Part shown: positions 1 through 15,000 of the stretch, piece by piece | Numbering within the stretch: the stretch's first letter is position 1 | Layout of the letters: each line of letters starts with the position of its first letter | Assembly: GCF_023856365.1 (NCBI RefSeq) | Contig: NW_026042413.1 | Coordinates: forward strand, 1-64,000 | Length of the DNA: 64,000 bases | Direction of reading: 5' to 3' | Origin: Brienomyrus brachyistius | Lineage: Eukaryota > Chordata > Actinopteri > Osteoglossiformes > Mormyridae | Position numbers and translations under genes: made by a program | The notes under the pieces: generated by a model | What the model was told of the DNA's origin: nothing | Databases searched by the model: none | What the model saw: the letters and a program-made list of their open reading frames with translations, nothing else

Positions 1-3000
1 TTAATACGCTAACACGCTATGCTAATATGCTAATATGCTAATATGCTAATATGCTAATATGCTATGCTAATATGCTAATATGCTAATATGCTAATATGCT
101 ACTATGCTAATCTATGCTAATATGCTAAATGTTAATATGCTAATATGCTAATATGCTATGCTAATATGCTAATATTCTAATATGCTAATATGCTAATATG
201 CTAATATGCTAATACGCTAATATGCTATGCTATATGCTAATATTCTAATATGCTAATATTGCTATGCTAATATGCTAATAGCTAATATGCTAATATGCTA
301 ATATGCTAATATGCTAAACACGCTATGCTAATATGCTAATATGCTATACTAATATGCTAATATGCTAATATGCTAATATGCTATGCTAATATGCTAATAT
401 GCTAATACACTAACACGCTATGCTAATAGCTAATATGCTAATATGCTAATATGCTATGCTATATGCTAATATGCTAATATGTTAATATGCTATGCTAATA
501 TGCTAATATGCTAATATGCTAATTTGCTAATATGCTATGCTAATATGCTAATATGCTAATATGCTAATATACTAATATGCTAATATGCTATGCTAATATG
601 CTATGCTAATATGCTAATATGCTAATACGCTAACACGCTATGCTAATATGCTAATACGCTAATACGCTAACACGCTATGCTAATATGCTAATATGCTAAT
701 ATGCTAATATGCTAATATGCTATGCTAATATGCTAATATGTTAATATGCTATGCTAATATGCTATGCTAATATGCTAATATGCTAATATGTTAATATGCT
801 AATATGCTAATATGCTAATATGCTATGCTAATATGTTAATATACTAATATGCTAATATGCTAATATGCTATGCTATATGCTAATATGCTAATATGCTATG
901 CTAATATGTTAATATGCTATGCTAATATGCTAATATGCTAATATGCTAATATGCTATGCTAATATGCTAATATGCTAATATGCTAATATGCTAATATGCT
1001 AATACGCTAATATGCTAACACGCTATGCTAATATGCTAATATGCTAATATGCTAATATGCTAATATGTTAATATGCTAATATGCTAATATGCTAATATGC
1101 TATGCTATATGCTAATATGCTAATATGCTATGCTAATATGCTAATATGCTAATATGCTATGCTAATATGCTAATATGCTAATATGCTATGCTAATATGCT
1201 AATATGCTATATGCTAATATGCTAATATGCTAATATGCTCATATGCTATGCTAATATGCTAATATGCTAATATGCTAATATGCTAATATGCTATGCTAAT
1301 ATGCTAATATGCTAATATGCTAATATGCTATGCTAATATGCTAATATGCTAATATGCTAATATGCTATGCTAATATGCTAATATGCTAATATGCTAATAT
1401 GCTATGCTTAATATGCTAATACGCTAACACGCTATGCTAATATGCTAATATGCTAATATGCTAATATGCTAATATGCTATGGCTAATATGCTAATATGCT
1501 AATATGCTAATGTGCTAATATGCTATGCTATGTTAATATGCTAATATGCTAATATGCTAATATGCTAATATGCTAATACGCTAATATGCTAACACGCTAT
1601 GCTAATATGCTAATATGCTAATATGCTAATATGTTAATATGCTAATATGCTTAATATGCTATTATGCTAATATACTAATATGCTAATATGCTAATTATGC
1701 TATGCTAATATGCTAATATGCTAATACGCTAACACGCTATGCTAATATGGCTAATATGCTAATATGCTAATATTGCTAATATGCTATGCTAATATGCTAA
1801 TATGCTATGCTAATATGCTAATACGCTAACACGCTATGCTAATATGCTAATATGCTAATATGCTATTCTAATATGCTATTAATGCTAATATGCTAATATG
1901 CTAATATGCTAATACGTTAATATGCTAACACGCTATGCTAATATGCTAATATGCTAATATGCTAATATGCTAATATGCTAATATGCTATGCTAATATGCT
2001 AATATGCCATGCTAATATGCTAATATGCTATGCTAATATGCTAATATGCTAATATGCTAATATGCTAATATGCTATGCTAATATGCTAATATGCTAATAC
2101 ACTAACACGCTAGGCTAATATGCTAATATGCTAATATGCTAATATGCTAATATGCTATGCTAATATGCTAATATGCTAATACGCTAACACGCTATGCTAA
2201 TATGCTAATATGCTAATATGCTAATATGCTAATATGCTAGTGCTAATATGCTAATATGCTAATATGCTATGCTAATATGCTAATATGCTAATATGCTAAT
2301 ATGCTATGCTAATATACTAATATGCTAATATGCTAATATGCTAATATGCTATGCTAATATGCTAAATGCTTGCTAATATGCTAATATGCTATGCTAATAT
2401 GTCTATGCTAATATGCTAATATGCTAATACACTAAAACGCTAATATGCTAATATGCTATGCTAATATGCTAATAGCTAATATGCTAATATGCCTAATATG
2501 CTATGCTAATATGCTAATATGCTAATATGCTAATATCTATGTTAATATGCTAATATGCTAATATGCTAATATGCTATGCTAATATGCTAATATGCTAATA
2601 CACTAACACGCTATGCTAATATGCTAATATGCTAATATGCTAATATGCTATGCTAATATGCTAATATGCTAATACGCTAACACGCTATGCTAATATGCTA
2701 ATATGCTAATATGCTAATATGCTAATATGCTATTGCTAATATGCTAAATGCTATTATGCTAATATGCTAATATGCTATGCTAATATGTTAATATGCTAAT
2801 ATGCTAATATGCTAATATGGCTAAATATACTAATATGCTATGCTAATATGCTAATATGTTAATATGCTAATATGCAATGCTAATATGCTAATATGCTAAT
2901 ATGCTATTATGCTATGCTAATATGCTAATATGTTAATATGCTAATATGCTAATATGCTAATATGCTAATATGCTAATACGCTAACATGCTATGCTAATAT

Positions 3001-6000
3001 GCTAATATGCTAATATGCTAATACGCTAACATGCTATGCTAATATGCTAATATGCTAATATGCTAATATGCTAATATGCTATGCTAATATGCTAATATGC
3101 TAATATGCTAATATGCTAATATGCTATGCTAATATGCTAATATGCTAATATGTTAATATGCTAATATGCTAATATACTATGCTAATATGCTATGCTAATA
3201 TGCTAATATGCTAATATGCTAATATGCTAATATGCTAATATGCTATTATGCTATGCTAATATGCTAATATGCTAATACACTAACACGCTATGCTAATATG
3301 CTAATATGCTAATATGTTATACTAATATGCTATGCTAATATGCTAATATGCTAATATGCTAATATGCTATTATGCTATGCTAATATGCTAATATGCTAAT
3401 ACGCTAACACGCTATGCTAATATAGCTAATATGCTATGCTAATATGCTAATACGCTACACCGCTATGCTAATATGCTAATATGCTAATATGCTAATATGC
3501 TAATATGCTATGCTAATATGCTAATATGCTAATATGCTAATATACTAATATGCTATGCTAATATGCTAATATGCTATATGCTAATATGCTAATATGCTTG
3601 CTAATATGCTAATATGCTAATATGCTAATATGCTAATACGCTAATATATTAATATGCTAATATGCTAATATGCTAATTTGCTATGCTAATATGCTAATAT
3701 GCTATGCTAATATGCTAATATGCTAATATGCTAATATGCTAATATGCTAATATGTTAATATGCTATGCTAATATGCTAATATGCTAATATGCTAATATGC
3801 TAATATGCTAATATGCTAATACGCTTACCACGCTATGCTAATATGCTAATATGCTATGCTAATATGCTAATATGCTAATATGCTAATATGCTATGCTATA
3901 TGCTAATAGCTAATACACTAACACGCTATGCTAATATGCTAATATGCTAATATGTTAATATGCTAATATGCTAATATGCTATGCTAATATGCTAATATGC
4001 TAATATGCTATGCTAATATGCTAATATCTAATATGCTAATATGCTAATATGCTATGCTAATATGCTAATATGCAAATATGCTAATATGCTAATATGCTAT
4101 GCTAATATGCTAATATGCTAATACGCTAACACGCTATGCTAATAATACGCTAACACGCTATGCTAATATGCTAATACGCTAATACGCTAACACGCTATGC
4201 TAATATGCTAATATGCTAATATGCTAATATGCTAATATGCTATGCTATATGCTAATATGCTAATATGTTAATATGCTATGCTAATATGCTAATATGCTCT
4301 AATATGCTAATATGCTATGTTAATATGCTATGCTAATATGCTAATATGTTAATATGCTAATATGTTAATATGCTAATATGCTATGCTAATATGCTTAATA
4401 TGCTAATATGCTATGCTAATATGCTAATATGCTATGCTAATCTATGCTAATATGCTAATATGCTATATGCTAATATGCTAATATGCCTAATATGCTAATA
4501 TGCTAATATGCTCAAATACTAATATGCTAATACGCTAACACGCTATGCTAATATGCTAATACGCTAATACGCTAACACGTTATGCTAATATGCTAATATG
4601 CTAATATGCTAATATGCTAATATGCTAATATGGTAATATGCTATGCTAATATGCTAATATACAAATCTGCTAATATGCTAATATGCTAATATGCTATGCT
4701 AATATGCTAATATGTTAATATGCTAATATGCTAATATGCTAATATGCTAATACGCTAACACGCTATGCTAATATGCTAAGCTAATATGCTAATATGCTAA
4801 TATGCTAATATGCTAATATGCTATGCTAATATGCTAATATGCTAATATGCTAATATGCTAATATGCTATGCTAATACGCTAATATGCTAATATGCTAATA
4901 TGCTAATATGCTATGCTAATATGCTAATATGCTAATATGCTAATATGCTAATATGCTATGCTAATATGCTAATATGCTAATATGCTAATATGCTATGCTA
5001 ATATGCTAATATGCTAATATGCTAATATGCTAATATGCTATGCTAATATGCTAATATGCTAATATGCAAATATGCTAATATGCTATGCTAATATGCTAAT
5101 ATGCTAATATGCTAATATGCTAATATGCTATGCTAATATGCTAATATGCTAATACACTAACACGCTATGCTAATATACTAATATGTTAATATGCTAATAT
5201 GCTAATATGCTATGCTAATATGCTAATATGCTAATATGCTAATATGCTAATATGCTAATACGTTAATATGCTAACACGCTATGCTAATATGCTAATATGC
5301 TAATATGCTAATATGCTAATATGCTATGCTAATATGCTAATATGCCATGCTAATATGCTAATATGCTATGCTAATATGCTAATATGCTAATACGCTAACA
5401 CGCTATGCTAATATGCTAATATGCTAATATGCTAATATGCTAATATGCTATGCTAATATGCTAATATGCTAATATGCTAATATGCTATGCTAATATGCTA
5501 ATATGCTAATATGCTAATATGCTATGCTAATATGCTAATATGCTAATATGCTAATATGCTAATATGCTATGCTAATATGCTATATGCTAATATGCTAATA
5601 TGCTAATATGCTATGCTAATATGCTAATATGCTAATATGCTAATATGCTATGCTAATATGCTAATACGCTAACACGCTAACACGCTATGCTAATATGCTA
5701 ATATGCTAATATGCTATGCTAATATGCTAATATGCTAATATGCTAATATGCTATGCTAATATGCTAATATGCTAATATGCTAATATGCTATGCTAATATG
5801 CTAATACGCTAACACGCTAACACGCTATGCTAATATGCTAATATGCTAATATGCTATGCTAATATGCTAATATGCTAATATGCTAATATGCTATGCTAAT
5901 ATGCTAATATGCTATGCTAATATGCTAATATGCTAATATGCTAATATGCTAATATGCTATGCTAATATGCTAATATGCTAATATGCTATGCTAATATGCT

Positions 6001-9000
6001 ATGCTAATATGTTAATATGCTAATATGCTAATATGTTAATATGCTAATATGCTAATATGCTATGCTAATATGTTAATATGCTAATATGTTAATATGCTAA
6101 TATGCTATGCTAATATGCTAATATGCTAATATGCTAATATGCTAATATGCTAATATGCTATGCTAATATGCTAATATGCTAATACACTAACACGCTAGGC
6201 TAATATGCTAATATGCTAATATGCTAATATGCTAATATGCTATGCTAATATGCTAATATGCTAATACGCTAACACGCTATGCTAATATGCTAATATGCTA
6301 ATATGCTAATATGCTATGCTAATATGCTAATATGCTAATATGCTAATATGCTATGCTAATATGCTAATATGCTAATATGCTAATATGCTATGCTAATATA
6401 CTAATATGCTAATATGCTAATATGCTAATATGCTATGCTAATATGCTAATATACTAATATGCTAATATGCTAATATGCTATGCTAATATGCTAATATGCT
6501 AATATGCTAATACGCTAATATGCTAATATGCTATGCTAATATGCTAATATGCTAATATGCTAATATGCTAATATGCTATGCTAATATGCTAATATGCTAA
6601 TACGCTAACACGCTATGCTAATATGCTAATATGCTAATATGCTAATATGCTATGCTAATATGCTAATATGCTAATATGCTAATATGCTAATATGCTATGC
6701 TAATATGCTAATATGCTAATATGCTAATATGCTAATATGCTAATATGCTATGCTAATATGCTAATATGCTAATATGCTAAATGCTAATATGCTATGCTAA
6801 TATGCTAATATGCTAATATGCTAATATGCTAATACGCTAACATGCTATGCTAATATGCTAATATGCTATATGCTAATATGCTATGCTAATATGCTAATAT
6901 ACTAATATGCTATGCTAATATGCTAATATGCTAATATGCTAATATGCTATGCTAATATGCTAATACGCTAACATGCTATGCTAATATGCTAATATGCTAA
7001 TATGCTAATATGCTATGCTAATATGCTAATATACTAATATGCTATGCTAATATGCTAATATGCTAATATGCTAATATGCTATGCTAATATGCTAATATGC
7101 TAATACACTAACACGCTATGCTAATATGCTAATATGCTAATATGCTAATATGCTAATATGCTAATATGCTATGCTAATATGCTAATATGCTAATATGCTA
7201 ATATGCTAATATGCTAATATGATAATACGCTAACACGCTATGCTAATATGCTAATATGCTATGCTAATATGCTAATACGCTAACACGCTATGCTAATATG
7301 CTAATATGCTAATATGCTAATATGCTAATATGCTATGCTAATATGCTAATATGCTAATATGCTAATATGCTACTATGCTAATATGCTATGCTAATATGCT
7401 AATATGTTAATATGCTAATATGCTAATATGCTATGCTAATATGCTAATATTCTAATATGCTAATATGCTAATATGCTAATATGCTAATACGCTAATATGC
7501 TATGCTAATATGCTAATATTCTAATATGCTAATATGCTATGCTAATATGCTAATATGCTAATATGCTAATATGCTAATATGCTAACACGCTATGTTATAT
7601 GCTAATATGCTATGCTAATATGCTAATATGCTAATATGCTAATATGCTATGCTAATATGCTAATATGCTAATACACTAACACGCTATGCTAATATGCTAA
7701 TATGCTAATATGCTAATATGCTATGCTAATATGCTAATATGCTAATATGTTAATATGCTATGCTAATATGCTAATATGCTAATATGCTAATATGCTAATA
7801 TGCTATGCTAATATGCTAATATGCTAATATGCTAATATACTAATATGCTAATATGCTATGTAATATGCTAATATGCTAATACGCTAACACGCTATGCTAA
7901 TATGCTAATACGCTAATACGCTAACACGCTATGCTAATATGCTAATATGCTAATATGCTAATATGCTAATATGCTAATATGCTATGCTAATATGCTAATA
8001 TGTTAATATGCTATGCTAATATGCTATGCTAATATGCTAATATGCTAATATGTTAATATGCTAATATGCTAATATGCTAATATGCTATGCTAATATGTTA
8101 ATATGCTAATATGCTAATATGCTAATATGCTAATATGCTATGCTAATATGCTAATATGCTAATATGCTATGCTAATATGTTAATATGCTATGCTAATATG
8201 CTAATATGCTAATATGCTAATATGCTATGCTAATATGCTAATATGCTAATATGCTAATATGCTAATATGCTAATACGCTAATATGCTAACACGCTATGCT
8301 AATATGCTAATATGCTAATATGCTAATATGCTAATATGTTAATATGCTAATATGCTAATATGCTATGCTAATGTGCTAATATGCTAATATGCTATGCTAA
8401 TATGCTAATATGCTAATATGCTATGCTAATATGCTAAAATGCTAATATGCTATGCTAATATGCTAATATGCTAATATGCTAATATGCTAATATGCTAATA
8501 TGCTATATGCTATGCTAATATGCTAATATGCTATTGCTAATATGCTAATATGCTATGCTAATATGCTAATATGCTAATATGCTAATATGCTATGCTAATA
8601 TGCTAATATGCTAATATGCTAATATGCTATGCTAATAAGCTAATATGCTAATATGCTAATATGCTATGCTAATATGCTAATACGCTAACACGCTATGCTA
8701 ATATGCTAATATGCTAATATGCTAATATGCTAATATGCTATGCTAATATGCTAATATGCTAATATGCTAATGTGCTAATATGCTATGCTATGTTAATATG
8801 CTAATATGCTAATATGCTAATATGCTAATATGCTAATATGCTAATACGCTAATATGCTAACACGCTATGCTAATATGCTAATATGCTAATATGTTAATAT
8901 GCTAATATGCTAATATGCTAATATGCTAATATACTAATATGCTAATATGCTAATATGCTATGCTAATATGCTAATATGCTAATACGCTAACACGCTATGC

Positions 9001-9514
9001 TAATATGCTAATATGCTAATATGCTAATATGCTAATATACTATGCTAATATGCTAATATGCTATGCTAATATGCTAATACGCTAACACGCTATGCTAATA
9101 TGCTAATATGCTAATATGCTATTCTAATATGCTATTATGCTAATATGCTAATTTGCTAATATGCTAATACGTTAATATGCTAACACGCTATGCTAATATG
9201 CTAATATGCTAATATGCTAATATGCTAATATGCTAATATGCTATGCTAATATGCTAATATGCCATGCTAATATGCTAATATGCTATGCTAATATGCTAAT
9301 ATGCTAATATGCTAATATGCTATGCTAATATGCTAATATGCTAATACACTAACACGCTAGGCTAATATGCTAATATGCTAATATGCTAATATGCTAATAT
9401 GCTATGCTAATATGCTAATATGCTAATACGCTAACACGCTATGCTAATATGCTAATATGCTAATATGCTAATATGCTATGCTAATATGCTAATATGCTAA
9501 TATGCTATGCTAAT
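1..9514. repeat. Octamer satellite array, block 1 (TAATATGC units)
   Basis: Tandem array of the 8-base unit TAATATGC (A), mixed with the T/C variants TAATACGC (B) and TAACACGC (C) and a 5-base unit TATGC (E), which equals A minus three bases. The usual pattern is runs of two to six A units closed by one E. A B-C-E trailer recurs every few runs, often with TAATACAC in place of B. The block is already in progress at base 1, so the array extends left of the window. Orientation never flips. Every 24 bases all three frames meet TAA on the plus strand and TAG on the minus strand, so it encodes nothing. It ends where the tail of a Rex1-like LINE begins. Confidence 0.97.
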
Positions 9515-12019
9515 AGAATAGAATAGAATAGAATAACCTTTATTATCCCACGAATGAGAAATTTAGGTGTTACAGAGCTCTTGCACAAAACGTAATATAG
9601 AACAATAGGAGCAGTAGATACACAAAGATATAAATACAAATGTACAAAAGTTTTGGAAATAAATAAAGATGTACAGAGATATGTACAAAATGTACAGAGA
9701 TATGTACACAAGTGCGGGGGTGGGGTGGGGTGTGAATGATCCTGGTTACAGCATGTGATATGTCAGTTAAACATATATGAGTAAAAAAATACTCACGCTA
9801 AACTGTTATAATGTCTGACAGCCGCTGGTAAGAATGACCTGCGGGTAGCGCTCCTTCCTACACTGTGGGTGTAGAAGTCTATTGCTGAATGAGCTGCTCA
9901 GAGCTCGTACAGTCTCATGCAGGGGGTGGGAGGTGTTGTCCATAATGGATGTTAGCTTAGACCGCATCCTCTCATCCCCAACCTGCTCGATGGATTTCAG
10001 TGGGCAGCCCAGGACAGAGCTGGCCTCTTCACCAGTTTGTCCAATTTCCCCCTGTTCCTCTCTGCAATTCCACCACACAGCAGACCACAGCATAAAAGAT
10101 AGCAGATGCTACCACAGTGTCATAGAAGGACCTTAAGAGAGTCCTGTTCACCCAAAGGATCTTAGCCGCCTAAGCAGGTGAAGACGACTTAGACCCTTTT
10201 TGTAAACTGCCTCAGTGTTTGTAGACCAGTCCAGTTTGTTGTTTAGGTGAACACCCAGGAATTTGTACTCCTTCACCGTTTCAATGTCCAGACCCTGGAT
10301 GTTCACCGGTGTAGTAGGAGAAGACTTCTTGCTGAAGTCAATCACCAGTTCCTTCGTCTTGCTGGCATTAATATGAAGATGGTTCAGTTCACACCAGCTG
10401 ACAAAGCGATCGATGACCCCCCTGTATTCCAGCTCGTTCCCCTCTGACACCGACCAACAATGGCAGTGTCGTCTGAAAACTTCTGTAGATGGCAAGTGTC
10501 CGTGTTGTAATTGAAGTCCGCAGTGTATAGGGTGAAGAGAAAAGGGGCGAGTACTGTTCCTTGTGGGGCCCCCGTGCTACAGACTACCACCTCAGACACA
10601 CAGTCCCGGAGTCTCACATACTGGGGTCTCCTGGTGAGGTAGTCCGTAATCCACGCAGACAACTGATGGTCCACTCCCGCTCCCTCTAACTTCCCCCTCA
10701 GCACTGAGGGCCGGATTGTATTGAAGGCACTTGAGAAGTCAAAGAACATGACTCTCACAGTGCTCCTAGCCGTCTCTAGGTGAGAGAAGGCCCGATGCAG
10801 CAGGTAGATGACAGCGTCATCCACCCCGATGTTCGGCTGGTAGGCAAATTGCAGCGGGTCCAGATCCCTCCTGACTAGCGGGCGAAGGTGGTGAAGTACA
10901 ATCCTCTCCATGGTCTTCATCAGGTGTGAAGTCAGGGCAACAGGTCTGAAGTGGTTTCAGCTCCTTGGGGTGCGTTGTCTTTGGGACCGGCACCACGCAG
11001 GACGTCTTCCACAGAACGGGGACCCTCTCCAGACTGAGACTGAGGTTAAAGATGTATGTGATGACCTGGCACAGTTGACCTGCGCAGTCCCTCAACAGTC
11101 TGGAGCTGATTCCATCTGGACCTGCGGCCTTCCTGGTTTTCATCTTCATCAGCTGACTCCGCACCTGGTCAGTTGTGATGGAGAGGCCCACAGTGTAGGT
11201 TGTGGGTGGGTGACTCCTGCTGAACGGCATGGGGGGGAGGGGCAGTAAGGCCGTTGGGGGGACAAAGGGGGCAGATGGGGTGCCGCCAATATCCCCGGTG
11301 CTGTGACTACTGTGGGGGGTTGCAGGAGGTGTGAAGGAGGTGTGATGAGCTCTGGTGGATAGGGGGGGGTTGGGCTACTGAGTCAAACCTGTTAAAGAAC
11401 TGGTTCAATCTATTAGCCAATCCTGGTCGCCAGACTCCGGATCCCCTCCACTCGCCTTGCTCCGTCCGGTGATGATATTAGTCCCTTCCACACCCCTCTT
11501 GTGTTGCTCTGCTGGAGCTGCTCCTCCAGCTTCCTCTTGTAACTGTTCTTTCCCCGCCTTATCTCTCTCCTTAGCTCCTTCTGGACTCTCCTAATTTCCT
11601 CTCGATCTCCGGATCTGAAAGCCCTCCTTTTTTGCTCCAGCAGAGTCCTCAGGTCTGGAGTCAGCCATGGTTTGTTGTTGGAGTAACACCGTACTTTCCT
11701 AGTCGGTACAGTGTTATCCATGCAGAAGGTGATATAATCTGTTATGCAGGCCGTCAGACTGTCAATGTCCTCCCCGTGTGGGCTGCATAGCACCTCCCAG
11801 TCTGTGGTTTGGAAGCAGTCTTTCAGTGCCAGACTCGCCTCTTCAGACCATTCTCTCACATACCTTGTAGTGGGGGGGTCGTTTGCATACTAAAGGTATG
11901 TATGAGGGAACCAAATGGACCAGGCTGTGATCTGAACGACCCAGTGGGGGGAGGGTTGATGCTCTGTAAGCGTCCTTAGTATTTGCATACAGTAAGTCCA
12001 GTGTTTTGTGTTCCCTGGT
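9515..12019 (-). mobile_element. Rex1/Babar-like LINE, 5'-truncated and frameshifted
   Basis: Non-LTR retrotransposon on the minus strand. Its 3' end is at the left: a polyadenylation-like AATAAAGG followed by (ATTCT)n running straight into the satellite. Reading leftward from 12019, I see the end of an endonuclease domain (LDLLYAN and a GRSDHSLV-type SDH motif near 11950), a linker (11413-11859), then reverse transcriptase in at least three pieces. The RT pieces carry KAAGPDG near 11140, FSSAFNT near 10740, GAPQGTVLAPFLF near 10560 and FSDDTAIV near 10470, the last being the catalytic box in its SDD form. FSSAFNT is the motif used to define the fish Rex1 family. Frame changes near 10400-10490, 10820-10920 and 11230-11410 break the ORF. 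It is a dead copy that lacks the 5' part of the element, as is normal after incomplete reverse transcription. Confidence 0.85.
9806..11859 (-). pseudogene. Rex1-like endonuclease/reverse transcriptase remnant
   Basis: Coding remnant of the element at 9515-12019. The pieces on the minus strand are 11413-11859 (endonuclease-RT linker), 10817-11230 (RT fingers, KMKTRKAAGPDG), 10384-10920 (RT palm, with FSSAFNT and GAPQGTVLAP), 10148-10495 (thumb, with KTKELVIDF and YKFLGVHLNNKLDW) and 9806-10093 (C-terminal part, SIMDNTSHPLHETV). They lie in the right order but in different frames with small overlaps. The product would have nicked target DNA and copied its RNA there. As it stands, no functional protein can be made. 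Confidence 0.85.
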
Positions 12020-15000
12020 GCTAATATGCTAATATGCTAATATGCTAATATGCTAATATGCTATGCTAATATACTAATATGCTAATATGCTAATATGCTA
12101 ATATGCTATGCTAATATGCTAATATGCTAATATGCTAATATGCTATGCTAATATGCTAATATGCTAATATGCTAATATGCTAATATGCTAATACGCTAAT
12201 ATGCTAATATGCTATGCTAATATGCTAATATGCTAATATGCTAATATGCTATGCTAATATGCTAATATGCTAATATGCTAATATGCTAATATGCTAATAT
12301 GCTATGCTAATATGCTAATATGCTAATACACTAACACGCTATGCTAATATGCTAATATGCTAATATGCTAATATGCTAATATGCTATGCTAATATGCTAA
12401 TATGCTAATACGCTAACACGCTATGCTAATATGCTAATATGCTAATATGCTAATATGCTAATATGCTATGCTAATATGCTAATATGCTATTATGCTAATA
12501 TGCTAATATGCTATGCTAATATGCTAATATGCTAATACACTAACACGCTATGCTAATATGCTAATATGTTAATATGCTAATATGCTAATATGCTATGCTA
12601 ATATGCTAATATGCTAATATGCTAATATGCTAATATGCTAATATGCTAATACGTTAATATGCTAACACGCTATGCTAATATGCTAATATGCTAATATGCT
12701 AATATGCTAATATGCTATGCTAATATGCTAATATGCTAATATGCCATGCTAATATGCTAATATGCTATGCTAATATGCTAATATGCTAATACGCTAACAC
12801 GCTATGCTAATATGCTAATATGCTAATATGCTAATATGCTAATATGCTATGCTAATATGCTAATATGCTAATATGCTAATATGCTAATATGCTATGCTAA
12901 TATGCTAAATATACTAATATGCTAATATGCTAATATGCTATGCTAATATGCTAATATGCTAATATGCTAATATGCTAATATGCTATGCTAATATGCTAAT
13001 ATGCTAATATGCTAATATGCTATGCTAATATGCTAATATGCTAATATGCTAATATGCTATGCTAATATGCTAATACGCTAACACGCTAACACGCTATGCT
13101 AATATGCTAATATGCTAATATGCTATGCTAATATGCTAATATGCTAATATGCTAATATGCTATGCTAATATGCTAATATGCTAATATGCTAATATGCTAT
13201 GCTAATATGCTAATACGCTAACACGCTAACACGCTATGCTAATATGCTAATATGCTAATATGCTATGCTAATATGCTAATATGCTAATATGCTATGCTAA
13301 TATGCTATGCTAATATGTTAATATGCTAATATGCTAATATGTTAATATGCTAATATGCTAATATGCTATGCTAATATGTTAATATGCTAATATGTTAATA
13401 TGCTAATATGCTATGCTAATATGCTAATATGTTAATATGCTAATATGCTAATATGCTAATATGCTATGCTAATATGCTAATATGCTAATACACTAACACG
13501 CTAGGCTAATATGCTAATATGCTAATATGCTAATATGCTAATATGCTATGCTAATATGCTAATATGCTAATACGCTAACACGCTATGCTAATATGCTAAT
13601 ATGCTATGCTAATATGCTAATATGCTAATATGCTAATATGCTAATATGCTAATATGCTATGCTAATATGCTAATATGCTAATATGCTATGCTAATATGCT
13701 ATGCTAATATGTTAATATGCTAATATGCTAATATGTTAATATGCTAATATGCTAATATGCTATGCTAATATGTTAATATGCTAATATGTTAATATGCTAA
13801 TATGCTATGCTAATATGCTAATATGTTAATATGCTAATATGCTAATATGCTAATATGCTATGCTAATATGCTAATATGCTAATACACTAACACGCTAGGC
13901 TAATATGCTAATATGCTAATATGCTAATATGCTAATATGCTATGCTAATATGCTAATATGCTAATACGCTAACACGCTATGCTAATATGCTAATATGCTA
14001 ATATGCTAATATGCTAATATGCTAATATGCTATGCTAATATGCTAATATGCTAATATGCTAATATGCTATGCTAATATGCTAATATGCTAATATGCTAAT
14101 ATGCTAATATGCTATGCTAATATACTAATATGCTAATATGCTAATATGCTAATATGCTATGCTAATATGCTAATATGCTAATATGCTAATATGCTATGCT
14201 AATATGCTAATATGCTAATATGCTAATATGCTAATACGCTAATATGCTAATATGCTATGCTAATATGCTAATATGCTAATATGCTAATATGCTATGCTAA
14301 TATGCTAATATGCTAATATGCTAATATGCTAATATGCTATGCTAATATGCTAATATGCTAATATGCTAATACGCTAATATGCTAATATGCTATGCTAATA
14401 TGCTAATATGCTAATATGCTAATATGCTAATATGCTACTATGCTAATATGCTATGCTAATATGCTAATATGTTAATATGCTAATATGCTAATATGCTATG
14501 CTAATATGCTAATATTCTAATATGCTAATATGCTAATATGCTAATATGCTAATACGCTAATATGCTATGCTAATATGCTAATATTCTAATATGCTAATAT
14601 GCTATGCTAATATGCTAATATGCTAATATGCTAATATGCTAATATGCTAATATGCTAACACGCTATGCTAATACGCTAACACGTTATGCTAATATGCTAA
14701 TATGCTAATATGCTAATATGCTAATATGCTAATATGGTAATATGCTATGCTAATATGCTAATATACAAATCTGCTAATATGCTAATATGCTAATATGCTA
14801 TGCTAATATGCTAATATGTTAATATGCTAATATGCTAATATGCTAATATGCTAATACGCTAACACGCTATGCTAATATGCTAAGCTAATATGCTAATATG
14901 CTAATATGCTAATATGCTAATATGCTATGCTAATATGCTAATATGCTAATATACTAATATGCTAATATGCTATGATAATACGCTAATATGCTAATATGCT

